Below, piece after piece: positions 60,552 through 64,000 of a DNA stretch of 64,000 bases (position 1 is the stretch's first letter; each line of letters opens with the position of its first letter). Location of the stretch: positions 26,731,948 to 26,795,947 of the forward strand of contig NC_063154.1 in NCBI RefSeq assembly GCF_020921035.1, given 5' to 3'. Under the pieces are notes generated by a model. It saw only the letters and a program-made list of their open reading frames with translations. It did no database searches and was not told where the DNA came from. The stretch is from Rhodamnia argentea. Lineage: Eukaryota; Streptophyta; Magnoliopsida; Myrtales; Myrtaceae. A program made the translations under genes and the position numbers.

Positions 60552-63500
60552 TTAAATACAAGCAGAGGGATTTGATCCGATTCCGGTCAAGATCAAGGGG
60601 ACTCCATATTGGGGAGTAGGAGTCAGCAAAGCATTAGGGGCATGCTTGTATGAAGGAGATAGCTGCATTGAGAAATTCTGCAAAATCAAGGTCAGGGCAA
60701 CTTTGACTTCAAGCAAAGCAAAGTTTTGGCCGATGCAAGTTCTAGGTCCCCAACTGAAAGGGAAATAGCAGAGCTTGTTCTTGGTTGCTTTTGACACTCC
60801 CTCAGAGAACCTCTCCGGATTGAACTCTTTGGCATCATCGCCCCAATTAGCTGGATCATGGTGGATTAGGATCATGGGCACAAGAAGCACAGTTCCTGGA
60901 GGTACTTGTATATTTCCCAACTTGGTTGTCTTGTGAACTGCTCTCATTGTCATAAATCCAGGCGTATATAACCTGAGTACCTCATTCAATATCATGCTTA
61001 CCTGCGTATAAATCAATTTGCTGTCAGCCTGTTTTTGTCCAAAAAGACATTGAGAATGCAAGGATTAAATTATCTAAACCGTGCCTAGTTGACCAAACCT
61101 ATCAAACTCAACATCATTCATGTGATCTATGTCGTGACTTTGAATGAGAATGCAAAATCCATATGTCTCACTTCTGTCACTAGCAGAAACTAACTTGAGT
61201 GACTATCCCCCAAATACTCCTTTTTTTTTTGTTTGGGGGAAGGCGTAGGGAAGAACAGCAACGGGATTTCCGGTCAAGTGCTTACAATAGTTTCGCTCAT
61301 TTTTTGGCTTTTCACTTTCGTTCTTTCTTTCTTTCTTTTTGTTCTTTTGCAGAAAACCATTTAATATGAGGTGAGTTCTGAAAATTAGGAATTTATGTCA
61401 TGGGATGGGATAAACAGCGGACTACTATATGACTAGAATCCTTACAGTGTTTAGTCGGCTCAACCCATCAAAATCAGGTTTGTTGTTTCCGAAAACTCGC
61501 AGGACTTCATCTCTTGCTCTGTCTTGCCAGTTTTGGTATTTGCTCAACAAAATCAGCGTCCAAGCAAGCAGAACAGAAGCCGTCTCTTGACCTGCAAAGT
61601 TAAATGCTTTGCACTCTTGAATCACATCCTCTATGCTCATGCCCTTTTGATGCCCGGACTCTTGAATTTCTTTCATGTTTGATTTTAGCAACAGTCCCAA
61701 GAGATCATCCTCATATACTCCTTCCTTCATTGCCTTCTCTCTTTTGATCACTATGTCTTCCAACGATCCTTTTATCTTGTGGTCAATTTCTTTCATCCTC
61801 TTATGCAGCTTGTTTGGCAAGAGGCTGCTTTTTTCATATACAAATCAACTTCAAGATCAAAACTTTACACGTTGATTTTGTTTCTACAGTTTATGCTTGT
61901 TTTGCTCCATTAACGCACTCAACCATTCTCATCCATTCTATTGAGTTTAGAAGTTGAAAAACTCAGTAACAGCTTGATAGACTATTTGCCTTACTAAACA
62001 TTGTCTTGACAGGAAAAAATTGCAGCGAGCCGCATATACTACCTTGCAATCACAATTCAACCACAATCCATCTTTTGCAAAATCATAAGAAAATTGTCTT
62101 GAGAAACTTTTCAAGTTCCTTGTGTGGCCAGATGCTTAAAGATCAGCACGTGGTTTGCAAAGTCATGAGACGATTGTGGAAAGTTGCAACAGACTCCATG
62201 GATAAGAATTGAGGAAGTGAAACTGAAGTTTGTCACTCTTTTTTCCGTCATATGCTTTTGAAACAGTTAAAGATCTTGGGACATATTATTGCTAAATCAA
62301 TCTCGACTTACCTCCACCCGGGAATAAACGTGAACTGAACAATCTTGGTCATGAGGCTAATTTGTTCTTGTTGAAGTGGGAGGATGCTCTTGACATGGTT
62401 GTAGGTAACACCAAAAGCAGCTCTGCATAGTACATCACCCGTCAAATGCTGAAGGTCAGGCCAAACGTCTACTTCGCCTGCCAAACTTCTCTTCTTCCAT
62501 CCCCTAATCATCTCCTCGCCACTTGAACATGATGCAGTCACTACATACTGTAATAAATCAACAATTAAAAGCTAAATGAATTAAGTGTGAAAGGTGTTTT
62601 CCGATTAATTATAGTAAGTTCCATTAGATGTTGCATCTGGTCAGGAAACTATTAGATGCCTGCGGTAATACCTTCAACTTCTCATAGTGAAAAGCCGGGT
62701 TGATGATCTTTCTATGTTTGGCCCATTTGTCACCCTCAATTGTGATGAGCCCCGATGCTAAGAGATCTCCAGTGCCCTTGGGATGTGGCTTTTCGAACTC
62801 ATCGATCCGTGAGAATATTTCCTTCAACATGTCTGAGTCCATTATGTTCAATACAGGCGTTGGCCCAAGCCACGTAAAGCAAAGCTTCCCTGCAATAACC
62901 GTATTTTGCAAACTTGTTTTAATAAGGCGCGAAATGGATACCGGTTAAATGGATACAGGATTTCATATATCACCCAATTCTGTATGCCAGTTGCTTGAAC
63001 TAGCAGACGTATATTGAAAGTAGCTGACTTGAAACCCGTCTAGTAGACCGATTTGCACGAGAAAACGAGCAGTTTTAATATCCTTATGGCAGTCGGTTAC
63101 TACATAGCCGTCATTCACATGTCATGTGACTTTGTCCTTGAAAGTGACATTAAATGTTGGAAAATCTAACTTATATCGGATTTAACCGACTTGCTTTCCA
63201 TCAATATATCTCCCCACGTGACTTTGTGACTTTGTCCTTGAAAGTGACATTAAATGTTGGAAAATCTAACTTATATCGGATTTGGCCGACTTGCTTTCCA
63301 TCAATATATCTCGATTAAATTGCTGGAAATACACTGAAAATAAGGAAATCGAAATTATCGAATCAATGATATAATGCATACGGCTAAAAAGTTCAACCGT
63401 ATCTCGACTTCGATGGCATGCGTACCGTATTTCTTGATGGAGTGATGAAAGAAAGGGAGCAAGCGAGGCCCGATGTCGTTGGAGAAAGGAGTAATGGGTC

Positions 63501-63708
63501 GAGATTGAGCTTCCTTGCTCATTCTCATTTTGTCCCTCAGGTCTTGAAACAAGAGACTGTAAGGGGTTCCGTCTAGACCTTGCCGTCGCAGGCATCTTTC
63601 TAGCTCCTTCGGCTTCAACCAAAACAGACACAGTAGTTTCCATGCACAAGCGAAGAAGGCGATCAGAACGAGGGAGAGAACAATCGAATAAGCTAGGGAC
63701 AACTCCAT
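60552..63708 (-). CDS. Cytochrome P450, CYP72A-type
   Basis: Membrane-bound haem monooxygenase of the CYP72 clan. Five exons on the minus strand: 63708-63426, 62889-62672, 62547-62312, 61824-61446 and 61001-60552; frame is kept at each join, giving 521 residues, the usual length. N-terminal anchor (LAYSIVLSLVLIAFFACAW), I-helix AGQET (323-327; Ala follows where Thr is common), ExxR in NEVLR (379-382), PERF-type NPERF, and the haem loop FSWGPRTCIG with Cys461. KYGK..FTWLGPTP is the CYP72A signature across the exon 1/2 join. Exon 3 starts YVVTASCSS, slightly divergent from the family's LP-type start. CYP72A members act on triterpenoids, iridoids (secologanin) and gibberellins; the substrate is not predictable here. 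It is the only intact copy; fragments lie at 7.1, 18.9 and 42.3 kb. Confidence 0.92.
63125..63312. repeat. 88-bp direct repeat in CYP72A intron 1
   Basis: 63125-63212 and 63225-63312 are 88-bp copies, exactly 100 bp apart, differing at two adjacent bases only (AACC against GGCC in the middle). A recent tandem duplication inside intron 1; it does not affect coding. Confidence 0.92.
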
Positions 63709-63742
63709 GTTCTAGGCACGCTTGTCTCGTTTCCGTGGGAGG

Positions 63743-63752
63743 GAATATATAG
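63743..63752 (-). promoter_or_regulatory. TATA box of CYP72A gene
   Basis: Minus strand CTATATATT about 35-45 bases upstream of the start codon at 63708. It fits a TATA box with a very short leader. Supported by position and consensus only. Confidence 0.5.
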
Positions 63753-64000
63753 GACTCGTGGGGAGCAGAAAGACATTAAAAGGGCAAATAAATAAAATAA
63801 AAAATATTGGTTTTATTAATGGAGAATCTTCATGTAGTTCTAGAAAAAAAAGTTAAGTAAGGCCCCACGTGTCCCGCTGGGCCAGTTTTGTTTTCAAGGC
63901 ACAAACCACTTCTGGTCTTGCAGTGTCAACACGTTCTAAGGGAAGGACACGTGATTGTGCTTTTCTTTTTTTTTTTTTTAAATTTCGAGGTGAGGAGCAA

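Noticed and set aside
1..64000. CRISPR arrays, operons, prokaryotic islands
   Set aside because: No regularly spaced identical repeats and no bacterial-type gene blocks; the window is eukaryotic throughout.

Overview
This is plant nuclear DNA, from a flowering plant and most likely a woody eudicot. The evidence is spliced genes with GT/AG introns, plant-type gene families (plant p24-delta, CYP72A, a plastid-type patatin), degenerate Copia, LTR and hAT elements, many short inverted-repeat elements, and a piece of chloroplast DNA containing a decayed trnR-ACG. The GC-rich cores inside several of the elements remind me of Myrtaceae such as Eucalyptus, but I cannot show this from the window.

Layout. 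1-8.3 kb: repeats around one intronless gene, a MEE9-like small protein (minus, 4187-3741), then a CYP72A pseudogene fragment (7.1-8.1 kb). 8.3-11.8 kb: intact four-exon NDC80 (kinetochore), with an E2F-type site just upstream and a plastid DNA insert in intron 1. 13.5-20.4 kb: a second copy of the segment at 4.7-8.1 kb, ending in a second CYP72A pseudogene. 22.9-24.3 kb: DPH1 (diphthamide synthesis), intronless, with one reading-frame break. 25.9-30.8 kb, minus: a four-exon p24-delta cargo receptor, also with a one-base frame break. 31.5-35.6 kb: inverted-repeat elements. 35.8-40.7 kb: intact seven-exon patatin-like acyl hydrolase; 42.9-45.6 kb: its decayed tandem copy. 46-59.4 kb: transposon graveyard (Copia 3' end, two Copia gag fragments, and an LTR of about 3.1 kb split by a 2.8-kb hAT element with an exact 8-bp target duplication). 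60.6-63.7 kb, minus: an intact five-exon CYP72A cytochrome P450, the closest functional relative of the pseudogene fragments to its left.

The genes do not form a pathway. NDC80, DPH1 and p24 are independent housekeeping genes; the CYP72A and patatin loci show local duplication followed by decay. The best story in the window is about genome dynamics. Two internal duplications give 'empty site' references that prove and order several insertions: a 1.16-kb foldback element and a 444-bp element, both with 9-bp target duplications of the Mutator type, and a 565-bp hAT-like element with an 8-bp duplication. I found no CRISPR array, operon or evident new enzymatic system. All exon boundaries below were read by hand from splice signals and reading frame.
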